Assembly: GCA_934202525.1 (NCBI GenBank)
Contig: CAKPYB010000002.1
Location: 85,290-149,289 of the forward strand
Direction of reading: 5' to 3'
DNA: 64,000 nucleotides
DNA from: an uncultured Prevotella sp.
Lineage (GTDB): Bacteria; Bacteroidota; Bacteroidia; Bacteroidales; Bacteroidaceae
The position numbers and the translations under genes are program-made. The notes beneath the pieces are model-generated. The model did not search any database, was not told where the DNA came from, and saw nothing but the letters and a program-made list of their open reading frames with translations. Below are positions 9,277 through 18,354 of the stretch, one piece after another (within the stretch, counting starts at the first letter, position 1; each line of letters opens with the position of its first letter).

Positions 9277-10947
9277 ATGAAGAAAATTGCAATCTTATCG
9301 CTTTCCCTGACGCTTGCAGCCGCTGCACAGGCGCAGACAGCTGAGTTTGACTATTTCAAGTATGCGGGAAATGACGCTCGCTTCAATGTTGAAATCGACA
9401 AGACTCACCAGTATTACAACCCGGTGCTGGCTGGTTTCTATCCAGACCCATCACTCTGTCGCGTAGGCGACACCTACTATCTGGTAAACTCTTCGTTTAC
9501 CTTCTTCCCAGGTGTACCTCTCTCAACCAGTAAAGATCTGGTCAACTGGCAGCCTGCCGGTCATGTTCTCGACCGCACATCACAGGTTCCATTGAAGGGC
9601 CAGCGCGTATCAGGCGGTATCTTCGCACCAGCCATCAGCTATAACAAGAAGAACAAGACCTTCTATATGATTACCACCAATGTGGGAGCCGGCAACTTCT
9701 TTGTGAAATCAAAAGATCCTTCCAAGGGCTGGAGCGAGCCAATTTATCTGAGAAAGATTGACGGCATCGATCCTAGCTTCTTCTTCGATGACAACGGCAA
9801 GGGCTACATCGTTCACAACGGTCCGGTAGTTGGCGGTGCCGATTACGAGGGTCAGCGCTCTATCCGCTGTTTCGAATTCGACGTGAAGGGCGACAGCATC
9901 AAGGGCGATTTCAAGGAGATTCTGCGTGGCGGAACCCATGTAGAGGCGCGTCCTATCTGGATTGAGGGTCCTCACCTCTTCAAGAAGGGCAAGTTCTATT
10001 ATCTGATGTGTGCAGAAGGTGGTACAGGCGGATGGCACAGCGAGGTTATCCTGCGTGCCAAGAATCCGATGGGACCATGGGAGGAATGCCCTAACAACCC
10101 TATTCTTACCCAGCGTACCGGTCTCGACCCTAACCGCAAGGACCCAGTATCAAGTGCCGGTCATGCCGATATCGTAGAAGATGGCAAGGGTAACTGGTGG
10201 GCTGTATTCCTGGCTTGCCGTCCTTATGAAGAGGATATGTACAACACAGGTCGCGATACTTATCTCCTGCCTGTAACCTGGAAGAATGGATGGCCAGAGA
10301 TTCTTGCCAAGAACACTCCTATCTCTACCGTTGGAGAGAAGGCTGGTTTGAAGCCTGCAAAGAAGAATGAGTTCTCAGGCAACTTCTCTTATGTGGATAA
10401 TTTCGAAGTTGATAACAATAAGGCGGGTCTGAAGGAGTTGAATCCTCGCTGGATGTTCCTCCGCGACTTTACAGATTGCTACAAGGTAGAGAATGGCAAA
10501 TTGAAGATGAACCTCCTGCCAGGCAATATCTACAAGCGTGAGCCGATGTCAGCTATCTGGGCTCGTCAGCAGCACGGTACATTCACAGCTGAGACAGAAA
10601 TCAACTTTACTCCTCGCAACGACAAGGATATCGCAGGTTTGGCACTTCTCCAGAAGGAAGACCACAACTTCGTATTGGGTAAGACCATGAAGAAGGGCAA
10701 GCTGATGATTACCCTGACCCGTGCCGAGAAGAACAATGTTACTATCGCCTCTGCTCCTATCAAGGGAGGTAAGCTGAAGCTGAAGGTAGAAGGTCATGAC
10801 AGATATTATGATTTCTATTATGCTGAGGAAGGTGGCAACTGGCAGCTTCTTGCCAAGGGTGTAGATGCCTCTAACCTGAGCACCCAGAAGAGCGGTGGCT
10901 TCCTCGGTGCCTGCATCGGTCTCTATGCTTCTTCCAACAAGGAATAA
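9277..10947 (+). CDS. Secreted GH43 beta-xylosidase/alpha-L-arabinofuranosidase
   Basis: Five-bladed beta-propeller glycosidase removing xylose or arabinose from hemicellulose oligomers. A signal peptide (1-19, ending AAAAQA) is followed by the three GH43 catalytic acids: Asp57 in YPDP, Asp165 in GIDPS and Glu230 in IEGPHLFKK. The C-terminal 180 residues (from about 370) resemble the concanavalin-A-like domain of family 43 xylosidases. Compared with the GH43 paralogue at 44065-45627, the protein ends about 13 residues early: the last beta strand (GYADFAYFHY in the paralogue) is missing after GLYASSNKE. It sits directly after the hybrid regulator with its own promoter. The subfamily, and so xylosidase versus arabinosidase activity, is not decided. 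Confidence 0.9.
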   Translation: MKKIAILSLSLTLAAAAQAQTAEFDYFKYAGNDARFNVEIDKTHQYYNPVLAGFYPDPSLCRVGDTYYLVNSSFTFFPGVPLSTSKDLVNWQPAGHVLDRTSQVPLKGQRVSGGIFAPAISYNKKNKTFYMITTNVGAGNFFVKSKDPSKGWSEPIYLRKIDGIDPSFFFDDNGKGYIVHNGPVVGGADYEGQRSIRCFEFDVKGDSIKGDFKEILRGGTHVEARPIWIEGPHLFKKGKFYYLMCAEGGTGGWHSEVILRAKNPMGPWEECPNNPILTQRTGLDPNRKDPVSSAGHADIVEDGKGNWWAVFLACRPYEEDMYNTGRDTYLLPVTWKNGWPEILAKNTPISTVGEKAGLKPAKKNEFSGNFSYVDNFEVDNNKAGLKELNPRWMFLRDFTDCYKVENGKLKMNLLPGNIYKREPMSAIWARQQHGTFTAETEINFTPRNDKDIAGLALLQKEDHNFVLGKTMKKGKLMITLTRAEKNNVTIASAPIKGGKLKLKVEGHDRYYDFYYAEEGGNWQLLAKGVDASNLSTQKSGGFLGACIGLYASSNKE

Positions 10948-10992
10948 GAATTTGAGAAAAGATTAACGTTTTAGGAATAGATAATTAAAGAA

Positions 10993-11036
10993 AAGGTTGA
11001 TACCTCGCGTTTTGCCTGGTATCAACCTTCTTCTTT
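10993..11036 (+). terminator. Rho-independent terminator after GH43 (copy 1 of a repeated hairpin)
   Basis: A 12-bp stem, AAGGTTGATACC (10993-11004) with GGTATCAACCTT (11018-11029), followed by TTC-rich sequence. The loop tcgcgttttgcct is shared with a second copy at 15417-15453. Confidence 0.75.
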
Positions 11037-11083
11037 AGTGTTATATCTCAAAGAAATGATTTGATTTAATAAAACCGTTTATC

Positions 11084-13621
11084 TTATAGTTGTACCTTAA
11101 CAGCCTTTCCGTCATATTCAACGCTCTTGGTTACCTGCATAGGCTGATCGCCAGCGCCGCTGTCAGCACCCACCAGCACGATGTGGAATCTACGATGCTG
11201 GAGCATTCCCTTATAGCTGCCCTTGCGTGGTGCGATGCTCAGGGTTCTGTCTGCTTCATTCCATACAAACTGGATTTTTGAGAATTTACCCTTTTCGTAG
11301 TTGTAGTTGTCACCCTCGTCTTCATAGAGCGTAAACGTTCCGTCTGCACCAGGATAGACACGGATTTCCAACTCATCCCAAGGCTTCTCTGAACTATACT
11401 GCACTTCAGGACCGAATGGCAGGATGGTACCAGCCTTAATGAATACAGGCATGATGTCGATAGGACAAAGGCGCTGGATATCCTGACCGCCTTCATACTG
11501 GGCATTGCTCCAGAAATCATACCATTTATTACCCTTTGGCAAGTAAACATTCACAGGCGCAGCTGCCTTCCTTACATCAGGATAGATGGTATGACCCTTC
11601 TTCTCATTATCCTTCCAGGTGTATAAAGGGTCGGTTACCGGCTTCACCAGAATGTTGCGACCGAAGAGATACTCATCGTTCAGACGGGACGCCTTCTTAT
11701 CTGCCGCATAGTCCATTACCAGAGCACGCATCATACTTCCGCTATTCTGCACACAGTCGCTTGCCGTACTGTAAATGTAAGGAAGAAGACGATAGCGCAG
11801 CTTGATGGTCTTAATTATGGCATCATAAGCCCAGTCACCCTGCTTTCCGAACTCATACAGCTCGCTTACCATCGGCGAAGAACAGTGGTTGCGCATCAAT
11901 GGCATGAAGGTTCCCCACTGCATCCAGCGGGTCTGCAATTCCTGAAGGGCTGGGTTCTTAGGATTCTGTTCAAACTCCCAGTAGAAGAAACCGCCCAGGT
12001 CGGTGTTCCAGAACGGAATGCCACAGAGCGAGAAGTTCAAGCCCGACGGAATCTGGTTCTTCATCTCGTTCCAGGAAGCCAGCACGTCGCCACTCCAGCA
12101 GATGGTGCCATAATGCTGAATACCGAAACTGCCGCTTCGGGTCATCTGGAGCGAACGCTTTGTGTTGCCCTTCATCGCTCTCTGGTGCTCGTAGATGCTC
12201 TTGTTGTGCAACAATGGAAAGGCGTTCTTCACGCCCAGCCATGAACCGTCGTAGGTCTGATAGTTCTCATCGCCCGGCTTCTCAAAATGGTCTGGCTCCG
12301 TAGAATCGGTCCACCAGGCATCAAAGCCCATCTGGTAGAGATGAGTAAGATACTTCCAGTAGAGGTCGCGTGCCTTCGGATTGAAGACATCATATGGCAT
12401 CACGCCACTATTTCTTGGCCAGGTATCGAAAGGAAGGAGTGCATTCATCTTCTTCAGTTCACGATACTGCTCGGTCCAAGGACCGAAACTTGACCAGATG
12501 GAAATCATCAGGTGGGCATCGTTCTTGTGAACATACTTCACCATTTCCTCCGGACTCTTCAGGCGAGGTTCTCCCTGCGCCTTCATCTGCTTCATATCGG
12601 TAGGAAGATACTTGGCATAGGCTGGGTCGCCCACCTTATTTATATAGTATGGGTTCTGGAATTTCATCGCATTCCAGTTGGAGTCGCATCCCCAATACTG
12701 CCAGTCCTGTACGATGGCATCGGTAGGAATCTTCAGTTCGCGATACTTGTCCAACACGCCAGCCAGTTCGTCGCTGGTCTTATAGCGTTCACGGCATTGC
12801 CAGAAGCCCATCGCCCATTTCGGGAACATGGTAGCCTGTCCGGTAAGTTCACGGATGCTGGCAATGACTCCATCCTGCGTACCATCCTTGTACATGAAAT
12901 AGTAGTCGGCACAGGTTCCTACTTCACTGGTGAAGGAAGTACATGATGGCTGGTTGCTATTATTCTTGGATGCTACTACATCATTGAAATAAGTTTTTCC
13001 GGCATTGTCCCAATAAAGACCATAGCCTTTCTCGCTGGTGAAATAAGGGATGGCGATATAGGTGTTATGATTCCAGAGTTCGATGTTCTGACGACCACGC
13101 TGATTCATATAAACATCACGCAGCTGTCCCAGACCATAGATGGCCTCGTCATCTGCAAGACGGAAGTCCTGCTCAATGCGGTACTTGCCCTTGTTGGCTT
13201 CATCCTTGCGAGCTTCCAGACGGGTCTTCGTATCAGTAAGCAACAGTTTTCCATCCTTCGAAAGGAAGCGGATTTCTCCAGTCTGCTGATTCAGTTCGAC
13301 GGAAATGAAACGAGACTTAATATTTACAACATCTCCATTTTCCTGTATCTGGACATCCTTCATCTGTTGAGGCTTCAAGATGACAGAATAGCTTTTCTTC
13401 TGAACGGAAGCACCAAGTCCGGCATCAGATTTCAAGATGCGGACGATGGATGGAGAATAGAATTCGATGGTTATATTCTGCTGAGCTACCTGACGGGTGA
13501 TAGACTTGGCAGCCGCACCTTTCTGGGTGCCTGCCACCTTTATGCTCTTGGCGCAGAGTTCACTTGGAACGCCAACTACAGCGATGCCCAAAAGGGCAAT
13601 GAGAGATAAATTCTTTAGCAT
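11084..13621 (-). CDS. Secreted GH31 alpha-xylosidase/alpha-glucosidase
   Basis: Retaining alpha-glycosidase of family 31, probably cutting alpha-xylose or alpha-glucose from oligosaccharides. A signal peptide (1-24, ending SELCA) precedes an N-terminal beta-sandwich with the GH31 stretch DEAIYGLGQL, then the (beta/alpha)8 barrel. The probable nucleophile is Asp439 in WWTDSTEPD and the acid/base Asp512 in CWSGDVLASW. The C-terminal part (from about 730) resembles the DUF5110 beta-sandwich. The insertion of a PA14 domain found in some Bacteroidota GH31 alpha-xylosidases is absent. The gene faces the GH43 gene convergently across a shared terminator and has its own -7 box at 13691-13698. Substrate is inferred from the neighbours only. 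Confidence 0.9.
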   Translation of the reverse strand: MLKNLSLIALLGIAVVGVPSELCAKSIKVAGTQKGAAAKSITRQVAQQNITIEFYSPSIVRILKSDAGLGASVQKKSYSVILKPQQMKDVQIQENGDVVNIKSRFISVELNQQTGEIRFLSKDGKLLLTDTKTRLEARKDEANKGKYRIEQDFRLADDEAIYGLGQLRDVYMNQRGRQNIELWNHNTYIAIPYFTSEKGYGLYWDNAGKTYFNDVVASKNNSNQPSCTSFTSEVGTCADYYFMYKDGTQDGVIASIRELTGQATMFPKWAMGFWQCRERYKTSDELAGVLDKYRELKIPTDAIVQDWQYWGCDSNWNAMKFQNPYYINKVGDPAYAKYLPTDMKQMKAQGEPRLKSPEEMVKYVHKNDAHLMISIWSSFGPWTEQYRELKKMNALLPFDTWPRNSGVMPYDVFNPKARDLYWKYLTHLYQMGFDAWWTDSTEPDHFEKPGDENYQTYDGSWLGVKNAFPLLHNKSIYEHQRAMKGNTKRSLQMTRSGSFGIQHYGTICWSGDVLASWNEMKNQIPSGLNFSLCGIPFWNTDLGGFFYWEFEQNPKNPALQELQTRWMQWGTFMPLMRNHCSSPMVSELYEFGKQGDWAYDAIIKTIKLRYRLLPYIYSTASDCVQNSGSMMRALVMDYAADKKASRLNDEYLFGRNILVKPVTDPLYTWKDNEKKGHTIYPDVRKAAAPVNVYLPKGNKWYDFWSNAQYEGGQDIQRLCPIDIMPVFIKAGTILPFGPEVQYSSEKPWDELEIRVYPGADGTFTLYEDEGDNYNYEKGKFSKIQFVWNEADRTLSIAPRKGSYKGMLQHRRFHIVLVGADSGAGDQPMQVTKSVEYDGKAVKVQL

Positions 13622-13690
13622 ACTTTTGTTTATTTTATTAGAGGGTTTATGATTTTTTCAGTCCAAATACATAAGATTGTATTTCGACTG

Positions 13691-13698
13691 CAAAGGTA
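13691..13698 (-). promoter_or_regulatory. -7 promoter element of the GH31 gene
   Basis: The minus strand reads TACCTTTG, about 70 bases before the GH31 start, the same spacing as for the susC-like gene. Confidence 0.6.
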
Positions 13699-13800
13699 AT
13701 GCTAAATGGTAAAAAAAGGATAAAACAAATGATGATTCGAGTGGTACATTTGTTGAATCATACCGGAAAAGCTCCATTTTTAGGGCTATTCCGGCATATT

Positions 13801-15405
13801 TTATCTATATTCAGAAGGCAATACGCCAAATTCCTTCTTAAAACACTTGGTGAAATAGCTGGGCGAGCTGAATCCCGTTCGCTCGGCGATTTCATTCACG
13901 GTGAGCTTTCCTTCCTGAAGCAAGGCAGCTGCACGACGAAGGCGGATGCTGCGGATAAATGCCACAGGAGTAGTATCGGTCAGAGCCGTCAGCTTTTTAT
14001 AAAGTCCCGTTCGCTCCATGCAGAGATCCCGCGCCAGTTGCTCTACTCCATATTCGCCATCTTCCAGATGCTGATCTACCAGAGCACGCACCTGAAGTAT
14101 CAGCTCGGGCTCCTGATTAACAGTTTCGGCTGTTTCCTGCTGCTGGCTATCCCCTGGCAATAAAGAAACATCTTCTTTAACAGAATCATTATTTTTTACA
14201 TCCACATTCTTTCTTCTACGAAGATAAAGAGTGATGATGCCCGCCAAAACTACGAGGGAGAACACAAAGTCAGCTATCGCCCATCCCGACTGCCACCAAG
14301 GCTGGTCTATGGTAAAGAAGAGGCCCAACATAGGCGAAACATAAATCAGACCATCGTGATAGGTTCCCAGCCAGATGGCTCCTTCCTTATCCCGATAAAC
14401 CGTATTGATGCCCGTGGTAAGCGATTTTCCATCAGGCAAAGACAATTCCTTTACCTCGCGTGGAGTAGTGCCCAACTTGAAGTCGAACATCAGATAACCA
14501 TGCTGACTGCTGATCAATGCCTGATTGTCTGATGACATATTCAACGTATGCAAGATGTAATCGCATGAGAATATCCTTGCAAACTTCCTGGTTTCGGGAT
14601 TAAAATGCAGGAAGATGGAAGCATCCGTCTTGTTCTTTTCATCACGTCCGGTTCTAATCTGGTAAAACTGTCCGCTCGGTGTCTGAACGGTGAGCGAGGT
14701 ACCTCTGTAGCGCTGGACTTCTGATGCAGAATAGGCAGAAGCGGTATAGGCCAGCTTATCATTCTGAAAAACCGCCACGATTCCCGAATCCATGAAAGCA
14801 TAAACCTGTTTGCCATCGGTATCCAAATCCTGCAGACTTCCCCATTCTTTTTTCAAATGGATCAGATTGCCATCCTGCATATTGAGCAACGAATCACCCA
14901 AAACAACCCAGACATTCTTCCTGCTATCTACAAACAGATCCTGAATGGCATTCCCTGTAGGGCTGTTTCGGATTATCCTCATCTTATTCTCTTTTCCATT
15001 TCCTGGCAGAGAATCAAGCGAATGTTCCTGAAGCCTGTCCTCTGAAAGCAGAATACAGAATATCTTCTGATATTCCTTTACCCAAAGTCTATCCTGACTA
15101 TCGGCATAAAAATGCGTCTGCCCCTTGTATTTCATAATGTCTTCTGCCTTTGCTGCAGGAAGAGGAATAAAGGTGAAACGCCTTCCATTGTAGAGATTGA
15201 TGCCCTTGCGAGTTCTCACCGCCAACCTGCCATCAGCCAACTGCATCATCTGTAGGATACAATTGTCAGAAAGACCCTGTTGGGTATTGAGCACATAGAA
15301 ATAATCGTTTGTCCCTACCTTCTGGGCTGAACCTGTAAGTATCCAGCCCCAAAAGCAGAGGAAAACGATGCATAGTTTGATGATATATGGTTTATAAATT
15401 CTCAT
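13801..15405 (-). CDS. Membrane-spanning AraC-family regulator without kinase domains
   Basis: A 534-residue protein built like the two ends of a hybrid two-component regulator. A signal anchor (about 8-28, ending LTGSAQ) is followed by a periplasmic region with propeller-like repeats (TQQGLSDNCILQMMQLADGRLAVRTRKGINLYNG; DKEGAIWLGTYHDGLIYV), one transmembrane helix (about 365-385, ending LYLRRRK), a short acidic/Gln-rich linker, and an AraC DNA-binding domain at the C-terminus (from about 430, with FSSPSYFTKCFKKEFGVLPSEYR). There is no histidine kinase, ATPase or receiver domain. I infer a one-component sensor that binds a ligand outside the inner membrane and DNA inside, perhaps controlling GH31 or the nucleotidase genes. 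Confidence 0.85.
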   Translation of the reverse strand: MRIYKPYIIKLCIVFLCFWGWILTGSAQKVGTNDYFYVLNTQQGLSDNCILQMMQLADGRLAVRTRKGINLYNGRRFTFIPLPAAKAEDIMKYKGQTHFYADSQDRLWVKEYQKIFCILLSEDRLQEHSLDSLPGNGKENKMRIIRNSPTGNAIQDLFVDSRKNVWVVLGDSLLNMQDGNLIHLKKEWGSLQDLDTDGKQVYAFMDSGIVAVFQNDKLAYTASAYSASEVQRYRGTSLTVQTPSGQFYQIRTGRDEKNKTDASIFLHFNPETRKFARIFSCDYILHTLNMSSDNQALISSQHGYLMFDFKLGTTPREVKELSLPDGKSLTTGINTVYRDKEGAIWLGTYHDGLIYVSPMLGLFFTIDQPWWQSGWAIADFVFSLVVLAGIITLYLRRRKNVDVKNNDSVKEDVSLLPGDSQQQETAETVNQEPELILQVRALVDQHLEDGEYGVEQLARDLCMERTGLYKKLTALTDTTPVAFIRSIRLRRAAALLQEGKLTVNEIAERTGFSSPSYFTKCFKKEFGVLPSEYR

Positions 15406-15416
15406 GGAGTCTTAAG

Positions 15417-15460
15417 AAGGTTGGCACTTCGCGTTTTGCCAGGTACCAACCTTCTTCTTT
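15417..15460 (+). terminator. Repeated hairpin, copy 2
   Basis: AAGGTTGG (15417-15424) pairs with CCAACCTT (15446-15453), with the same loop core tcgcgttttgcc as the copy at 10993. The T-rich tail is on the plus strand although genes on both sides are on the minus strand, so a role as terminator of the nucleotidase operon is uncertain. Confidence 0.55.
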
Positions 15461-16341
15461 TATTTATTCTTCACTATATCCAAAGTCATCTTGCCTACCC
15501 AGATGGCGCTCTTGCCGTTCTGGTCGACTGGCACCGGTTTGCCATCGAGATTATTCAGATACTCCAACTGCTTGAAGTAGGTATGGCTATGACCGCCCAG
15601 TATCAGGTCGATGTCACGGGTGGCTGGGGCTACCTCGGAATCGTCGATGCCATCTATCTTCCAGCCCAGGTGGGAGATGCAGATAATGACATCACACTTC
15701 TCTTTCTTCTTCAATATCTCTGTCATTTCCTTTGCCTTGGCGATAGGATCGAGATATTTGATACAGCCATAGTTGGCTTCAGTTACCAGACCGGCAAGTT
15801 CCGGACACAAGCCGAAAACGCCAATCTTCAGTCCCTTGCGCTTGATAATGGTGTAAGGCTTTACGATATTTGCCAGTTCGGTACCTGTGAAATCATAATT
15901 GGAGCAGACGATAGGAAACTTCGCCATCTTGAAGAGGCGCACCATATTGTCTATTCCGAAATCGAACTCATGGTTACCTATGGTAGCAGCATCATATTTC
16001 ATCTCGTTCATCAGTCCTACTTCCACATCTCCCTTGAAGAGAGAGTAATAAGGTGAACCCTGTGAGAAATCGCCACTGTCAAAGAGCAGCAAGTCGGGAT
16101 TCGCCTTACGTTCCTGACTGATCATCGCCACTCTACGCAGAAAACCGCCACGGTTGGCTGTTGCCGTATCTGCGAGATTCGGATTGATTGGCATCACGCA
16201 TGAATGCGTATCGTTGGTATGGAGCACTACGAGCTGCTTTACCACCTTTGCCTCTTTCCTAGCTTTAGCCTGAACGGCTGCCGGCTGCATCATGAAGGAT
16301 GCCAGAGCCAGACCTATATATAATAATGTATGTTTCATCAT
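15460..16341 (-). CDS. 5'-nucleotidase/UshA-like metallophosphatase domain protein (split partner 1)
   Basis: Exported calcineurin-like phosphoesterase with the metal-binding motifs of the 5'-nucleotidase family: HTNDTHS, DSGDFSQGSP, GNHEFDFG, ISHLGWKIDGID and GGHSHTYF. It likely hydrolyses nucleotides in the periplasm. The signal peptide ends near PAAVQA. The frame extends to a TTG at 16350, but the ATG at 16341 was chosen. The protein has only the N-terminal catalytic half of UshA-like enzymes (293 residues); the C-terminal half is the next gene upstream (16386-17168). The two genes are separated by about 44 bases of 7-bp repeats and are probably one operon. Confidence 0.87.
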   Translation of the reverse strand: MMKHTLLYIGLALASFMMQPAAVQAKARKEAKVVKQLVVLHTNDTHSCVMPINPNLADTATANRGGFLRRVAMISQERKANPDLLLFDSGDFSQGSPYYSLFKGDVEVGLMNEMKYDAATIGNHEFDFGIDNMVRLFKMAKFPIVCSNYDFTGTELANIVKPYTIIKRKGLKIGVFGLCPELAGLVTEANYGCIKYLDPIAKAKEMTEILKKKEKCDVIICISHLGWKIDGIDDSEVAPATRDIDLILGGHSHTYFKQLEYLNNLDGKPVPVDQNGKSAIWVGKMTLDIVKNK

Positions 16342-16400
16342 AACTATCAACTATAAACTATCGTCTATAAACTATAAACTGTTAACTATAAACTATCAAC
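16342..16400. repeat. Degenerate 7-bp tandem repeats (aactata/aactatc)
   Basis: Nine or so successive heptamers such as aactatc, aactata, gtctata, aactgtt fill the spacer between the two nucleotidase genes and run into the last codons (SVDSL) of the upstream one. Confidence 0.8.
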
Positions 16401-17168
16401 TGAGCATCTGCCTTCAATCTTAGATTCCACCACCTTGCCCTGTGCCTGCATCTCACGGAAATAATTCATGATGATGTAGCGCACATTGTTCTCCTTTTGC
16501 TTAGGAGCCACGACATCGGTTCCGCTCTTGAAGGCAACGAGCTGGTCGTTACCTTCGGCAAGATAATCGAGGGTTGCAATGCGGTAACTCTTCTCCGGAT
16601 CAACAGGTTCACCGTTCAGCGTAACGCTCTTCAGTTTTCCATCCTTGGTGATAACCATTCTAACAGCATGGCTCAAGCCTTCGCCGCCACGATGAGCTAT
16701 CTGCTGGAAAAGCTCCAGAACCTTATCGCCCTTCAGGGTCAGGAAACAGATTTTGTTCTCGAAAGGAGCCATATCGTTCACATCGCCTACAGTAACCTTG
16801 CCCTTGGCAAGATTAGAACGGATGCCACCCATATTGTATACAGCGAAAACCGGCTGTTCTTCAAACTGCTTGCCACCCCATACCAGAATGTCACAGAGCA
16901 AGTTACTGAGTTCGCTCTCCGGACGGTGACGGGTCATATCATGAGCAATATGACCTACAACAGGGCCCATGATACTGTCTACCTTACTCTTATAAGGAGC
17001 GATAAACCTGGCAGCCTCAGCATCAGGTTGCGCATCCCATTTCTGATCAACCAATATTCGGGTTCTCTCCACCTTCGCCACCTTGTATTTCTGGGCGAAA
17101 GCCGGACTTGCCATCAGCAGCATGACTGCCGAAGCAAGATAAATCTTGATACTATTTTTTTTCTTCAT
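16386..17168 (-). CDS. 5'-nucleotidase C-terminal domain protein (split partner 2)
   Basis: A 260-residue exported protein that matches the substrate-binding C-terminal domain of UshA-type 5'-nucleotidases: [42 protein letters not shown] and [12 protein letters not shown]. The signal peptide ends at PAFAQ. A longer frame reaches 17516, but the ATG at 17168 begins the signal peptide and lies just after the -7 box TATCTTTG (17197-17204). It has no catalytic metal site and presumably works with the phosphatase-domain protein encoded downstream. Its last codons come from the heptamer repeat, suggesting the C-terminus was reshaped by that repeat. Confidence 0.87.
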   Translation of the reverse strand: MKKKNSIKIYLASAVMLLMASPAFAQKYKVAKVERTRILVDQKWDAQPDAEAARFIAPYKSKVDSIMGPVVGHIAHDMTRHRPESELSNLLCDILVWGGKQFEEQPVFAVYNMGGIRSNLAKGKVTVGDVNDMAPFENKICFLTLKGDKVLELFQQIAHRGGEGLSHAVRMVITKDGKLKSVTLNGEPVDPEKSYRIATLDYLAEGNDQLVAFKSGTDVVAPKQKENNVRYIIMNYFREMQAQGKVVESKIEGRCSVDSL

Positions 17169-17196
17169 ACTTAATACACTAAATACTTTTAGAGCG

Positions 17197-17204
17197 CAAA
17201 GATA
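17197..17204 (-). promoter_or_regulatory. -7 promoter element of the split nucleotidase operon
   Basis: The minus strand reads TATCTTTG, 29 bases before the chosen start, which argues against the longer frame to 17516. Confidence 0.6.
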
Positions 17205-17306
17205 CAAAATAAATCGGCGAAATCGGCAAAATCGACGAGAAAATTCCATTGCAGAAGTAAAGAAAACAAAAAAACAAAGGGAAAAAGTGAAGAAAGTGAC
17301 TGAAAA

Positions 17307-17338
17307 TTTGCGAGATACAAGAAAAAGTAGTAACTTTG
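17307..17338 (+). promoter_or_regulatory. Promoter of rplS
   Basis: TTTG (17307-17310), 20 bases, then TAACTTTG (17331-17338): a full match to the Bacteroidota -33/-7 pattern. It implies a leader of about 90 bases before rplS, within which no clear regulatory fold was identified. Confidence 0.75.
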
Positions 17339-17436
17339 CACCCGCTTTTCGGCGTAACCGCTGTTGTCTGGGCAGAAGTGTTGTCCAAGTCCATGTTGCG
17401 TTGGAACGACAAACAATTTTTAATTTTATACAAAAA

Positions 17437-17802
17437 ATGGATTTGATTAAAGTTGCTGAAGAAGCATTTGCAACCGGCAAGAAGTTCCCTGAGTTCAAGG
17501 CAGGTGATACTATCACAGTCGCTTACAAAATCGTCGAGGGTACTAAGGAGCGTATCCAGCTCTATCGTGGTGTTGTTATCAAGATCTCTGGTCATGGTGA
17601 CAAGAAGCGTTTTACAGTTCGCAAGATGTCTGGTACTGTAGGTGTTGAGCGTATCTTCCCTATCGAGTCACCAGCTATCGATTCTATCGAGGTGAACAAG
17701 CATGGTAAGGTTCGTCGCGCTAAGTTGTATTACTTGCGTAAACTTACTGGTAAGAAGGCTCGTATCGCTGAGAAGAAGACTGTAGCTAAGGGTGCAGAAT
17801 AA
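17437..17802 (+). CDS. rplS: 50S ribosomal protein L19
   Basis: A 121-residue protein starting [11 protein letters not shown] with the L19 core [26 protein letters not shown] and the signature [18 protein letters not shown]19 sits at the 30S-50S interface. The open frame extends upstream to 17146, but that stretch contains the promoter and has no L19 similarity, so the ATG at 17437 is the start. Transcribed alone: promoter upstream and terminator at 17833-17868 downstream. The C-terminal tail (KKTVAKGAE) is a little longer than in E. coli. Confidence 0.97.
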   Translation: MDLIKVAEEAFATGKKFPEFKAGDTITVAYKIVEGTKERIQLYRGVVIKISGHGDKKRFTVRKMSGTVGVERIFPIESPAIDSIEVNKHGKVRRAKLYYLRKLTGKKARIAEKKTVAKGAE

Positions 17803-17832
17803 TTTTTCTTAGGAGACCTAATCAGAAAAAAT

Positions 17833-17869
17833 AAAGGGAATCCAGTCTCACGACCGGATTCCCTTTTTT
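17833..17869 (+). terminator. Terminator after rplS
   Basis: Stem AAAGGGAATCC (17833-17843) with GGATTCCCTTT (17856-17866) followed by a T run. Confidence 0.85.
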
Positions 17870-17955
17870 ATATCTACAATCTTATACCGAAAAACAACTA
17901 TCTTTACGATTCAATAAATCATGGCTGCCTACTAAACCAACCATGCTCCATTCTT

Positions 17956-18180
17956 TTATTTTTCGCCCGCATCATAATTCACGAGCCCATCCTCCGTGCC
18001 GTGCAAAGCACCTTGGAAATCATCCCAACTCTGGAATCCGGCGAGCAGCGCCAGCTTGTCCAAAGTCTGGCGGGAAGGCTTCTCCTTCCCTTTCAATACA
18101 TCCCACATTTTGTGGAAAACATGCGCCTTGCCAACCTTCTTTTCTATGTGTTCAGCAAGGACTTTCAAATCCTGTTTCAT
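17956..18180 (-). CDS. Small conserved-looking protein of unknown function (74 aa)
   Basis: Not recognised. The protein (MKQDLKVLAEHIEKKVGK...) is predicted to be mostly helical; the segment RQTLDKLALLAGFQSWDDF resembles a motif seen in small Bacteroidota regulators, where a helix-turn-helix-like fold would be possible, but no firm family is claimed. The ATG at 18180 was chosen over 18213 because it is preceded by an AGAGGA ribosome-binding site and because the -7 box (TACTTTTG, 18211-18218) would put the transcript start after the 18213 ATG. It is a single-gene unit between rplS and the formyltransferase gene. Confidence 0.65.
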   Translation of the reverse strand: MKQDLKVLAEHIEKKVGKAHVFHKMWDVLKGKEKPSRQTLDKLALLAGFQSWDDFQGALHGTEDGLVNYDAGEK

Positions 18181-18210
18181 AACAATCCTCTCATATTTAC
18201 TAACTGGGAG

Positions 18211-18218
18211 CAAAAGTA
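18211..18218 (-). promoter_or_regulatory. -7 promoter element of the 74-aa gene
   Basis: The minus strand reads TACTTTTG, matching TAnnTTTG. Confidence 0.5.
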
Positions 18219-18354
18219 CTGAAAAAGAATGAAACAGAGTACATTTTTCCCGACTTTTTTATATTTTGGGGTAAAAAAAATGCTTTATATCATAAAAATG
18301 CTGTTTTTTAGGGCTTTTTACGAAACAGAAGACCAATATCTCAATCATTTTTTG

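Noticed and set aside
17146..17436. N-terminal extension of rplS
   Set aside because: The stretch contains the promoter of rplS and the start of the opposite operon; the L19 family starts at the ATG at 17437.
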